NCBI GenBank assembly: GCA_007117775.1
Contig: SKFX01000015.1
Span: 1 to 7,014, forward strand
From: Ilumatobacteraceae bacterium
GTDB lineage: Bacteria > Actinomycetota > Acidimicrobiia > Acidimicrobiales > Ilumatobacteraceae
Direction of reading: 5' to 3'
Length of the DNA stretch: 7,014 nt
Shown here: in pieces, positions 1 to 5,854 of the stretch
Layout: every line of letters starts with the position of its first letter
How positions within the stretch are numbered: position 1 is the stretch's first letter
The notes under the pieces: generated by a model
Seen by the model: only the letters and a program-made list of their open reading frames with translations
Databases searched by the model: none
What the model was told of the DNA's origin: nothing
Position numbers and translations under genes: made by a program

Positions 1-28
1 CCACCGCCACCGCCACCGCCACCGCCAC
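1..28. repeat. CCACCG hexamer repeat encoding polyglycine
   Basis: The first 28 bases are four full copies of CCACCG plus four bases of a fifth. Read on the minus strand they are alternating GGC and GGT glycine codons of the exported protein. The array may continue beyond the window. Each unit is six bases, so gain or loss of units would change linker length by two glycines and keep the frame. Confidence 0.85.
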
Positions 29-728
29 TCGCGTTGTTGGCGTTCTGGGCGGCCTGTTCGGCGAGCATGCGTCGATAGGACTCCTCGGCACGGCGACGCT
101 CTTCAGCGGCGATCGCCTCACCGAGCTGGCGTTCGGCCTCGGCGCGGGCCGTCTGGTACTCGGCGCGCTTGGCTTCGGCCTGCTCCAATGAGACCGAGAG
201 CTGTTCTCCGAGCGAGACCACCTCGGCGCGGTTGCGCTCGAGTTGGTCCTGTTCGGCCTGGTACTCCGCGAACAGGGCGTCATAGTCATCGGCGGTGGTG
301 GTGCCGACGCTGAGAGCGACGCGCGAGTACTGATCGCGCTGGAGTGAGTCGTTGTAGACCTCGGCGTTGGTGAACAACGGGCCGAGCACATCGGTACCCG
401 CACCGGTAAAGGCCCGGACCGCCACTGCGGACAGGTCCTCACGCAGCTGATCGAGCTGCTCGCCCATCTCAGCGACGCGCACTTCGGCCTCGGCGATCTC
501 GATATCGAGTTCCTCACGGCGTGACACAGCTTCGGCGTAGTCCTCAGCGAGTCGATCCGACAGTTCGCCGATGCGCTCGAGTTCGTCAACGATGTTCTCG
601 ACGCGGCGCCGAGCCTCATCGACGCCGACGGCGAGCGCCGCCTCGGGCAGCATCAGTGGAGCGGCCAGCGCCAGCCCTGCGGCGGCGACGACACTGCGAA
701 CCAGTGATTTCTGGCGCTTGCCTGGCAT
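1..728 (-). CDS. Exported coiled-coil protein, N-terminal part; probable cell-wall hydrolase (3' end beyond window)
   Basis: The 242 visible residues start with a signal peptide: basic MPGKRQKSLVR, a hydrophobic stretch at about 12-27, and an AxA cleavage site (ALA, 31-33). Residues about 36-105 and 148-232 are Glu/Arg/Ala-rich coiled coils. They flank a hinge (about 104-147, containing FTGAGTDVLGPLF) like the one in PcsB-type and actinobacterial RipA/Rpf-type envelope proteins. The chain then enters a run of at least eight glycines and leaves the window. Full-length relatives usually carry an NlpC/P60, M23 or lytic transglycosylase domain after such a linker. That domain is not visible here, so the enzymatic role is inferred from architecture. 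ATG 728 is the only start possible, because an in-frame TAA lies eight codons upstream with no start codon between. It follows guaA on the same strand after a 173-bp gap that contains a probable promoter of its own. Confidence 0.88.
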   Translation of the reverse strand, partial: MPGKRQKSLVRSVVAAAGLALAAPLMLPEAALAVGVDEARRRVENIVDELERIGELSDRLAEDYAEAVSRREELDIEIAEAEVRVAEMGEQLDQLREDLSAVAVRAFTGAGTDVLGPLFTNAEVYNDSLQRDQYSRVALSVGTTTADDYDALFAEYQAEQDQLERNRAEVVSLGEQLSVSLEQAEAKRAEYQTARAEAERQLGEAIAAEERRRAEESYRRMLAEQAAQNANNASGGGGGGGG

Positions 729-736
729 GGAACAAG

Positions 737-752
737 AGCATAACCGATATTA
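737..752 (-). promoter_or_regulatory. Possible promoter of the exported protein, near-leaderless
   Basis: Two -10-like hexamers lie just before ATG 728 on the minus strand: TAATAT (752-747) and TATGCT (742-737). TATGCT fits the actinobacterial TANNNT consensus and ends nine bases before the ATG, so transcription from it would give a leader of about 0-3 bases. No Shine-Dalgarno sequence is visible, which agrees with leaderless translation. I see no convincing -35 box. The local A/T richness stands out against the GC-rich surroundings. This is a motif reading only. Confidence 0.4.
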
Positions 753-855
753 CGGTCATGTTGCAGATCGGAGTCGTTTCGCCATCGTCGATCTCCCGCA
801 GCGCCCCAACACCCCGATGAACACACGGTTTCAGGAGATGACCACCGCGCTGCTA

Positions 856-906
856 CCGGTCACTGCGATCCGGTCCCTGCGATCCGGTCACTGCGGCCCG
901 TTCACT
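856..906. repeat. 14-bp tandem repeat, 3.6 copies, starting in the guaA stop codon
   Basis: On the plus strand the unit is CCGGTCACTGCGAT. Copy 1 is 856-869; copy 2 is 870-883 with one mismatch (A to C); copy 3 is 884-897 with the last two bases changed; and a partial copy at 898-906 differs at one of nine positions. The partial copy covers the guaA stop codon (902-904), so the array reads as successive duplications of the guaA 3' end. The rest of the 729-901 spacer holds the promoter described for the exported protein and otherwise shows nothing I can name. There is no hairpin with a T-tract. Confidence 0.8.
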
Positions 907-2482
907 CCCATTCGATGGTGCCTGGCGGCTTCGAGGTGACGTCATAGGCCACCCGGTTGATCCCGGGGACCTCGTTGATGATCCGATTCGACATCGTCTC
1001 GAGCAACTCATAGGGCAGCCGGGCCCAATCTGCGGTCATTGCGTCATCGCTGGTGACGGCGCGGATGATGATCGGGTGGCCATAGGTGCGCTCATCGCCC
1101 ATGACTCCGACCGACCGGATATCGGGCAGCACTGCGAATGCCTGCCAGATCTCGCGCTCGAGGCCAGCTTTCGCGATCTCGGCGCGCACGATCGCATCAG
1201 CCTCCTGCAGGGTGGCCACCTTGTCGGGGGTCACCTCGCCGATGATGCGCACCCCGAGACCAGGTCCTGGGAACGGCTGGCGCCAGACCATCTCGTCGGG
1301 AAGGCCGAGTTCAAGACCTAAGGCGCGGACCTCGTCTTTGAAGAACTCGCGCAGTGGCTCGACCAATGTCAGCGTCATGTCCTCTGGGAGGCCGCCGACA
1401 TTGTGATGGCTCTTGATGACATCGGCCTTGCCCTCGGTGCCGCCGGATTCGATCAGGTCCGGGTACAGCGTGCCCTGCACCAAGAACTCGGCTTCGGTGA
1501 GACCACCGGTGTGTTCTTCGAAGATCCGGATGAACAACTCCCCGATCGCCTTGCGCTTCTGTTCGGGTTCGGTGATCCCGGCCAGACGCTCGAAGAACCG
1601 GTCCCCGGCATCGACATGGATGAGTTCGATCCCCATATTGCGCCGGAAGGTCTCGACCACCTGCTCGCTCTCACCTTTTCGCATCAAACCGGTGTCCACA
1701 TACACACAGGTCAGCTGATGGCCGATGGCACGATGCACCAGCGCGGCGGCCACCGAGGAGTCGACACCACCGGACAGCCCGCAGACGGCGCGGCCATCGC
1801 CGACGGTGGCGCGGATGTCGGCGACGAGGCCGTCGACGAGCGAACTCATCACCCAGTTCGGCTCACAGCCCGCCATCGTGTGCAAAAACGCCTTGAGCAC
1901 ACTCATCCCATGGGGCGAGTGGACCACCTCGGGATGGAACTGCACACCGTAGATCCGGCGTTCATCGTCTTCGAGGACGGCGACGGGGGCATCGGGGGTC
2001 GACGCCGTGGCCCGAAACCCGTCAGGGACCTCAGTGATGGCATCGAAGTGGCTCATCCAGACATCGTGGGTGTCGGGGATCTCGGGGGCCAGGAGCGACG
2101 AGGCCGCGCGGCGCGTCAGACGGGCCCTGCCATATTCACCGCGTTCGCGTCGACCCACCTCACCGCCGAGCTGCGACGCGATCAGCTGCGCTCCGTAACA
2201 GATGCCAAGGATCGGTACACCGGACTCATAGATGGCCGCATCCAGCATCGGTGCTCCGGGCACGTGCACGCTCTTGGGCCCGCCCGACAGCACGATCGCA
2301 GCCGGTGCCAGTTCGGCCACCCGCTCAGCGGTGATCGAAGCCGGGACGATCTCGGAGTAGACGTTGAGTTCACGCACCCGACGGGCGATCAACTGCGCGT
2401 ACTGGGCGCCGAAGTCCACCACCAGCACACGCTGGCGATCAGGAGACATCGAGGCGTCATCGGAGGCTGTGGTCACGGTCAC
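902..2482 (-). CDS. guaA: GMP synthase (glutamine-hydrolysing)
   Basis: GMP synthase converts XMP, ATP and glutamine to GMP in the cytoplasm, the last step of de novo guanine nucleotide synthesis. The 526 residues match the usual length. The N-terminal class I glutamine amidotransferase domain begins at VLVVDFGAQYAQ (19-30). It has its nucleophile in GICYG (Cys95) and the other triad residues in QFHPE (His183, Glu185). The ATP pyrophosphatase domain has the P-loop LSGGVDSS (236-243). The C-terminal dimerisation domain has RQPFPGPGLGVRIIGE (401-416) and ends in the family-typical KPPGTIEWE. All key residues are present. GTG 2482 gives the longest frame. ATG 2449 would give a protein starting MSPDRQRVL, closer to the usual short leader before the first strand, and neither start has a strong ribosome binding site. 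It is divergent from the small membrane protein gene. Confidence 0.98.
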   Translation of the reverse strand: MTVTTASDDASMSPDRQRVLVVDFGAQYAQLIARRVRELNVYSEIVPASITAERVAELAPAAIVLSGGPKSVHVPGAPMLDAAIYESGVPILGICYGAQLIASQLGGEVGRRERGEYGRARLTRRAASSLLAPEIPDTHDVWMSHFDAITEVPDGFRATASTPDAPVAVLEDDERRIYGVQFHPEVVHSPHGMSVLKAFLHTMAGCEPNWVMSSLVDGLVADIRATVGDGRAVCGLSGGVDSSVAAALVHRAIGHQLTCVYVDTGLMRKGESEQVVETFRRNMGIELIHVDAGDRFFERLAGITEPEQKRKAIGELFIRIFEEHTGGLTEAEFLVQGTLYPDLIESGGTEGKADVIKSHHNVGGLPEDMTLTLVEPLREFFKDEVRALGLELGLPDEMVWRQPFPGPGLGVRIIGEVTPDKVATLQEADAIVRAEIAKAGLEREIWQAFAVLPDIRSVGVMGDERTYGHPIIIRAVTSDDAMTADWARLPYELLETMSNRIINEVPGINRVAYDVTSKPPGTIEWE

Positions 2483-2539
2483 TCAGATCTCGTCGGGGGT
2501 CGGGTGGAGCATCACTGGCTCCGATGGTAGACAGAACGC
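2483..2539. promoter_or_regulatory. Divergent spacer expected to hold the guaA and membrane-protein promoters
   Basis: These 57 bp are the only space between two divergent genes, so both promoters should lie here or extend into the coding ends. On the minus strand TACCAT (2529-2524) fits TANNNT and would give guaA a leader of about 35-40 bases. A short inverted repeat, GGAGC (2506-2510) and GCTCC (2518-2522) with a seven-base loop, lies between. I see no clear -35 boxes and no known riboswitch or operator. Confidence 0.4.
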
Positions 2540-3013
2540 GTGCTCGCGCCCATGACCGCCGCCGTGAACTCGCCGATGAACGGATCGCGCCGCAGCATCG
2601 GTGGTGCGGTCGCGGTCGTCGTGGCCGGTGCGATGCTGGCCGCGGTCATCGTCGTGGGTGGCCTCCTCGGTGGTGCAGTCGTCAGCGCCCAGGAGCTCGG
2701 CCCCGATGACCTGCCGATCACGACCGTCTTCAACGACTTCTATCCCACCGACCGCGACCTGTCGGACTGTCTCAGCGTCCTACCGAGACCCGGCTGCGGT
2801 TCAGCGGCGCGCAGCGGCTGGCCGCAGTTGGTGGTGTTCGGCCTGATCCTCGTCGGTGTCGGTGCCGTGGCCACCCGAGTCATCGTGTCGGCCCGGCGCA
2901 ACCGCACGTCACCGGCCACCGGACCCGACGCTGCATCTCCGAGTGGCCGGACCGATCCTCCAGCCACCGGTCAGTCCACCACCGATGAGGCGAGCATCAG
3001 TGACCCCCGATGA
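2540..3013 (+). CDS. Small membrane or secreted-anchored protein of unknown function
   Basis: I do not recognise this 157-residue protein. A long hydrophobic Ala/Val/Gly segment at about 20-50 ends in VVSA before QELG. It could be a first membrane helix or a signal peptide cleaved after an AxA-like site (VSA, 48-50). About 45 polar residues follow, with two cysteines (77 and 86) that could form a disulfide outside the cell. A second helix at about 96-118 (QLVVFGLILVGVG) is followed by basic ARRNR, which favours a cytoplasmic tail. The tail (about 120-157) is Ser/Thr/Pro-rich and looks disordered. The start is uncertain: GTG 2540, ATG 2552 and ATG 2576 are all possible and none has a clear ribosome binding site. 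The stop lies 14 bases inside the decarboxylase gene, so the two are very likely co-transcribed and translationally coupled, which supports this as a real gene. Confidence 0.68.
   Translation: MLAPMTAAVNSPMNGSRRSIGGAVAVVVAGAMLAAVIVVGGLLGGAVVSAQELGPDDLPITTVFNDFYPTDRDLSDCLSVLPRPGCGSAARSGWPQLVVFGLILVGVGAVATRVIVSARRNRTSPATGPDAASPSGRTDPPATGQSTTDEASISDPR
2986..2990 (+). promoter_or_regulatory. Ribosome binding site deciding the decarboxylase start
   Basis: TGAGG lies nine bases before GTG 3000 and inside the 3' end of the upstream membrane-protein gene. It supports GTG 3000 over the in-frame ATG 2985, whose start codon overlaps this element. GTG 3000 also makes the protein begin VTPDEFRAAGH, which matches how the family normally begins. 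Confidence 0.6.
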
Positions 3014-4409
3014 GTTCCGCGCTGCGGGCCACGGCCTGATCGACTGGATCGCCGAGTACCTCGAGACCGTCGGTGATCGGCCGGTGACGACTGCGATCGC
3101 ACCGGGCGAGATCCGCTCGCGTCTGCCCGAGCATCCGCCGGATGAACCCGAGACCTGGTCGCAGGTGATGACCGATGTGGACGAGGTGATCATGGACGGG
3201 GTGGTGCATTGGCAGCATCCGTCGTTCTTCGCGTACTTCCCGGCCAACACCTCCTATGCCTCGATCCTCGGTGAGGTGTTGAGCGCGGGCTTGGGCATCA
3301 ACGCCATGAGTTGGGTGACCTCGCCGGCGGCGACCGAACTCGAGACGCTGATGCTCGACTGGATGCAGGAATTGCTCGCGCTCCCGACCGCGTTCCGATC
3401 TGATGCACCGACCGGTGGTGGTGTCATTCAGGGCACCGCCAGTGAGGCGTCGCTGGTCGCGATCCTCTCGGCGCGTCACCGCGCCACCGACGGGCACGTC
3501 AATTCCGTCGGCGACACCACCTCGCTGGTGGCCTATATGACGTCTCAGGCCCATTCGAGCCTCGAGAAAGGTCTGCGGATCGCCGGGATCGGCACCGATC
3601 GGATCCGCATCGTCGACCATGACGCGTCATTCGCCATGGTGCCCGATGCCCTCGAGGCAGCGATCGCGGCTGACCGCGCTGGCGGGTTGGTGCCGTTCTT
3701 CGTCTGCAGCACACATGGCACCACCTCATCGATGGCGTTCGATCCGACCCCGCAGATCGGCGAGATCTGTGCCCGCAACGACGTCTGGCTGCACGTCGAC
3801 GCTGCCATGTCGGGAATCGCGGCACTGGTGCCCGAGCACCGCTGGGTGAACGAGGGCCTCGAGTTCGCTGACAGCTACTGCACCAACCCCCACAAGTGGA
3901 TGGGCGTCAACTTCGACTGTGACCTGTATTGGACCCGCGACCGCCGGTCGCTGCTCGGCGCGCTCAGCATCCTGCCCGAGTACCTGCGCTCGGCTGCCGC
4001 TGAGGACAACGCCGCCATCGACTACCGCGACTGGCAGATCCCCCTCGGCCGACGATTCCGAGCACTCAAGCTGTGGTTCACGATCCGCCTCGACGGTCTC
4101 GGATCCTTCCAGGAGATGATTCGTCGCCATATCGGACTCACCCAACAGCTGGCGATGCGCATCGCCGGAGACCAGCGCTTTGAGATCTTGGCTCCGCATC
4201 CCCTCAATCTGATCTGTATCGCAGCCCATGATGATGCGGCCACCGACGCCCTCGTCGAGGAGATCAACGCGTCCGGTCGGGCGCTGGTGACGCGCACCGT
4301 GCTCGACGGCCGCTCGGCACTGCGTCTATCGATCGGGGCGCGCACCACCACTGCGGTCGACAGTGACCGGTTGTGGCAACTCGTGGGCGAACTCAGTCCG
4401 CCGCGCTGA
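3000..4409 (+). CDS. PLP-dependent aromatic-L-amino-acid decarboxylase (group II)
   Basis: The 469-residue enzyme should remove the alpha-carboxyl group of an aromatic amino acid (Trp, Tyr, Phe, DOPA or 5-hydroxy-Trp) to give the amine, in the cytoplasm. Family landmarks run in order: VTPDEFRAAGH at the N-terminus; WQHPSFFAYFP (71-81); SPAATELETLMLDW (108-121); GGGVIQGTASEASLVA (139-154); SQAHSS with the PLP-stacking His185; HVDAAMSG with Asp267 for the pyridine nitrogen; NPHKW with the Schiff-base Lys299; the catalytic-loop Tyr328 in PEYLR; DYRDWQIPLGRRFRALKLW (341-359); and a C-terminal LRLSIGART. The similarity to animal and plant decarboxylases is strong, including spacing. Tyr328 and His185 argue for a decarboxylase rather than an aldehyde synthase. 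Gly350 is the residue linked to indole-accepting plant enzymes, so a tryptophan-like substrate is plausible but unproven. Met270 replaces the usual Tyr of HVDAAYAG. The gene overlaps the preceding membrane-protein gene by 14 bases, and its 3' end overlaps the convergent NUDIX gene by 17. Confidence 0.93.
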   Translation: MTPDEFRAAGHGLIDWIAEYLETVGDRPVTTAIAPGEIRSRLPEHPPDEPETWSQVMTDVDEVIMDGVVHWQHPSFFAYFPANTSYASILGEVLSAGLGINAMSWVTSPAATELETLMLDWMQELLALPTAFRSDAPTGGGVIQGTASEASLVAILSARHRATDGHVNSVGDTTSLVAYMTSQAHSSLEKGLRIAGIGTDRIRIVDHDASFAMVPDALEAAIAADRAGGLVPFFVCSTHGTTSSMAFDPTPQIGEICARNDVWLHVDAAMSGIAALVPEHRWVNEGLEFADSYCTNPHKWMGVNFDCDLYWTRDRRSLLGALSILPEYLRSAAAEDNAAIDYRDWQIPLGRRFRALKLWFTIRLDGLGSFQEMIRRHIGLTQQLAMRIAGDQRFEILAPHPLNLICIAAHDDAATDALVEEINASGRALVTRTVLDGRSALRLSIGARTTTAVDSDRLWQLVGELSPPR

Positions 4410-5055
4410 GCACCCGGTCGAGCAAGTCAACGAGCATATGGGCGGTCGCCCCCCAGATCGTCTCGTGCTCGAGGTCGAAGAAGTGCAGCAGACGTTCGGT
4501 CGGGCCCTCACCCCAAATCTCACTGTGGTAGGTGTCGGGCGCCAGCAGCTCGGCGAGCGGCTGCCACCACACCACCTCGACTTCGACACTGGCGGGCTCG
4601 AGCGCCAACACCTCGTCGGTGAGGCCGACATGGGGGATGATGTAGCTGCGACTGACGACGGTGTTCAGATGGGTCAATTGACCGCAGTCACGCACCGTGT
4701 CTGGATTGAGACCGACCTCTTCGTGCGCCTCGCGCAGTGCGGTCTGCCACGGTGTCTCTCCCGGGTCCATGCGCCCGCCAGGAAAGCTGATCTCACCACG
4801 GTGATGGCGCAGGTGGACGGAACGTTTCGTCAACAGCACCGCAGCGCCGTCATCGGTGTCGCTCAGCAGCGCGAGCACCGCAGACAGCCGCGCTCCGTCG
4901 AATGCCGGAGCGGCACGGCGGTTTGATCCACCGACGACCGCTGCGATCGTCTCGCAGGTGATCGGGCCGTCGGCCACCCAGCGCACTGCGGGTCCGGGCC
5001 GATGCTGTGCGGGGCGCGGCACGACCTGGCGGCCACCGCGACCCGACATCGTCAT
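4393..5055 (-). CDS. NUDIX hydrolase, probable CoA pyrophosphatase (NudL/YeaB-like)
   Basis: NUDIX enzymes cleave nucleoside diphosphates linked to another group; this subgroup usually splits CoA or its derivatives into 4'-phosphopantetheine and 3',5'-ADP. The 220 residues contain a complete NUDIX box: Gly94, Glu100, Arg108-Glu109, Glu112-Glu113, Gly115. It is preceded by LRHHRGEISFPGG (82-94), which is the UPF0035/CoA-pyrophosphatase signature. The C-terminal ETIWGATAHMLVDLL (198-212) is also typical of that group. Substrate is inferred from these motifs only. ATG 5055 is chosen because the longer frame (to 5238) runs through the upstream 55-residue gene and has an implausible Pro/Ser/Arg-rich sequence; ATG 5049 is an alternative, and neither has a good ribosome binding site. 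It lies 22 bases after the small gene, probably in one operon, and overlaps the convergent decarboxylase by 17 bp. Confidence 0.9.
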   Translation of the reverse strand: MTMSGRGGRQVVPRPAQHRPGPAVRWVADGPITCETIAAVVGGSNRRAAPAFDGARLSAVLALLSDTDDGAAVLLTKRSVHLRHHRGEISFPGGRMDPGETPWQTALREAHEEVGLNPDTVRDCGQLTHLNTVVSRSYIIPHVGLTDEVLALEPASVEVEVVWWQPLAELLAPDTYHSEIWGEGPTERLLHFFDLEHETIWGATAHMLVDLLDRVLSAAD

Positions 5056-5077
5056 CGGGGGACCGAACCGATGCGCC

Positions 5078-5245
5078 TCAGGCGCTCGGAGCCCAGCCGC
5101 TTTCGGACAGCTCTTTGAGCACCAAGCCCAAACCGGCGGTCTTGAGGTTCGCGAGCACCTTGCCGGGGAGTTCGTCACCGGCCTCGAAGGACTCCCAGGC
5201 GGCAAGCAACTTGGTGACATCGGGGGGTGGTACATCAAAGCCCAT
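5078..5245 (-). CDS. 55-residue small protein, probably conserved in actinobacteria
   Basis: The frame runs from ATG 5245 to TGA 5080-5078. The protein starts MGFDVPPPDVTKLLAAWESF and continues through GDELPGKVLANLKTAGLGLV to end GWAPSA. It reads like a real compact helical protein: amphipathic helix, acidic turn with LPGK, a second helix around LKTAGL, then a polar end. No membrane segment or signal peptide is present. I recall similar short actinobacterial proteins with LLAAW...LPGKV...LKTAGL-like wording, but I cannot check this, and I know no function. GTAGG, formed partly by the upstream stop codon, lies eight bases before ATG 5245 and supports this start. It sits 9 bases after the membrane-protein gene and 22 before the NUDIX gene, so it is the middle gene of a likely three-gene operon. 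Confidence 0.78.
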   Translation of the reverse strand: MGFDVPPPDVTKLLAAWESFEAGDELPGKVLANLKTAGLGLVLKELSESGWAPSA

Positions 5246-5254
5246 CCTCACAGC

Positions 5255-5731
5255 CTACGGCCGCCGCGGGCCGCGCAGTCTCTTGGCGCGCTCACCGACC
5301 CATCGACCTGCGAAGCGGGCTCGCTCCTCGGAGGTGGCCGGTCGCCGCTGAGGGCGCTCACCGAAGTCGGTGTGGTACCAGACCAGGGCCAGTACGACTG
5401 CCACCAGCCCCATCAGCATCCGACCGAACGGGTCGATCTCGATCACCGGTTGCACAGCGATGATGACGAGCACCGCGATGAGCACCAGATCGACCAGAGC
5501 GTGGCCGGCGCGGCCGAAGACCCGGAACGCGCTGAGCGGTCCTCGCACCGAGGCGGCGTTGAGCAGCACTGCGAGACCGACGACGGTCGGAATCACCGGG
5601 GTGGGCATCTGGAGGCCCTGGGCAATGAGTGCGATCCCGAGCAGGTACTCGGCCGCCTGGTGGATCCAGAACGGCCGCTGGGCACGGTCAGGTCGTCGCT
5701 GCTCGATCCAGCGGGCCGGGTTGATCTGCAT
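5255..5731 (-). CDS. Four-helix integral membrane protein of unknown function
   Basis: I do not recognise the family. The 158 residues (start ATG 5731) contain four hydrophobic segments at about 27-41 (AEYLLGIALIAQG), 45-62 (PVIPTVVGLAVLL), 78-97 (HALVDLVLIAVLVIIAV) and 104-120 (RMLMGLVAVVLALVWYH). The N-terminus (INPARWIEQRRPDRAQRPF) and the C-terminal tail from about 122 are rich in Arg, so both ends are predicted to be cytoplasmic by the positive-inside rule. GTG 5740 is an alternative start, adding three residues. AGTAGG lies 11 bases before ATG 5731 but only two before GTG 5740, which slightly favours the ATG. It appears to be the first gene of the operon with the 55-residue protein and the NUDIX hydrolase, and it follows groEL after a strong hairpin. 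Confidence 0.82.
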   Translation of the reverse strand: MQINPARWIEQRRPDRAQRPFWIHQAAEYLLGIALIAQGLQMPTPVIPTVVGLAVLLNAASVRGPLSAFRVFGRAGHALVDLVLIAVLVIIAVQPVIEIDPFGRMLMGLVAVVLALVWYHTDFGERPQRRPATSEERARFAGRWVGERAKRLRGPRRP

Positions 5732-5786
5732 CGCCGCCACAACCTACTGCGGTGTCGTCCCGGTCGTGGTTGTCCCGGCAGCCCGG

Positions 5787-5826
5787 ACGCGCCACGGCCC
5801 CGGGGAGCACCCGGGGCCGTGGACGT
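5787..5826 (-). terminator. Strong GC hairpin, likely terminator after groEL
   Basis: A perfect 13-bp stem, CCACGGCCCCGGG (5792-5804) with CCCGGGGCCGTGG (5810-5822), closes a five-base loop (GAGCA). Three more pairs, ACG (5787-5789) with CGT (5824-5826), extend it past a small internal loop. It lies about 25 bases after the groEL stop and before the next gene. No U-tract follows on the groEL strand. GC-rich hairpins without a U-tract are common in actinobacteria, so a terminator or 3'-end stabiliser is the best reading. Confidence 0.75.
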
Positions 5827-5838
5827 GACAGATGTCGA

Positions 5839-5850
5839 GTGATCAGCTGA

Positions 5851-5854
<4 letters not shown>
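5839..5854. repeat. 16-bp perfect palindrome over the groEL stop codon
   Basis: GTGATCAGCTGATCAC reads the same on both strands and contains the groEL TGA stop (5853-5851). It has no loop, so it is more like a protein-binding site or a cruciform than an RNA hairpin. A role is not known, and chance formation is possible. Confidence 0.6.

Noticed and set aside
2506..2522. Inverted repeat GGAGC/GCTCC in the guaA divergent spacer as a riboswitch or attenuator
   Set aside because: The stem is only five pairs, with no conserved purine-riboswitch core and no terminator, so it is too weak to call.
1403..2530. 375-codon open frame on the plus strand opposite guaA
   Set aside because: It is antisense to guaA with all GMP synthase motifs intact on the other strand. 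Its His/Gly/Arg-rich sequence is typical of a shadow frame.
2856..2999. N-terminal extension of the decarboxylase by 48 residues
   Set aside because: It overlaps the membrane-protein gene, is Pro/Arg-rich with no family match, and a ribosome binding site supports GTG 3000, where the family normally begins.
5056..5238. N-terminal extension of the NUDIX protein by 61 residues
   Set aside because: The extension overlaps the 55-residue gene in another frame and has a Pro/Ser/Arg-rich sequence unlike a NUDIX N-terminus.
5754..5778. Imperfect 10-bp direct repeat, GTCGTCCCGG and GTTGTCCCGG, upstream of the membrane-protein operon
   Set aside because: Two short GC-rich copies with a mismatch are easily due to chance at this base composition, and no promoter geometry supports an operator.
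4856..5842. 328-codon plus-strand frame across the NUDIX, small-protein and membrane-protein genes
   Set aside because: It runs antisense to three better-supported genes and has shadow-type composition without motifs.
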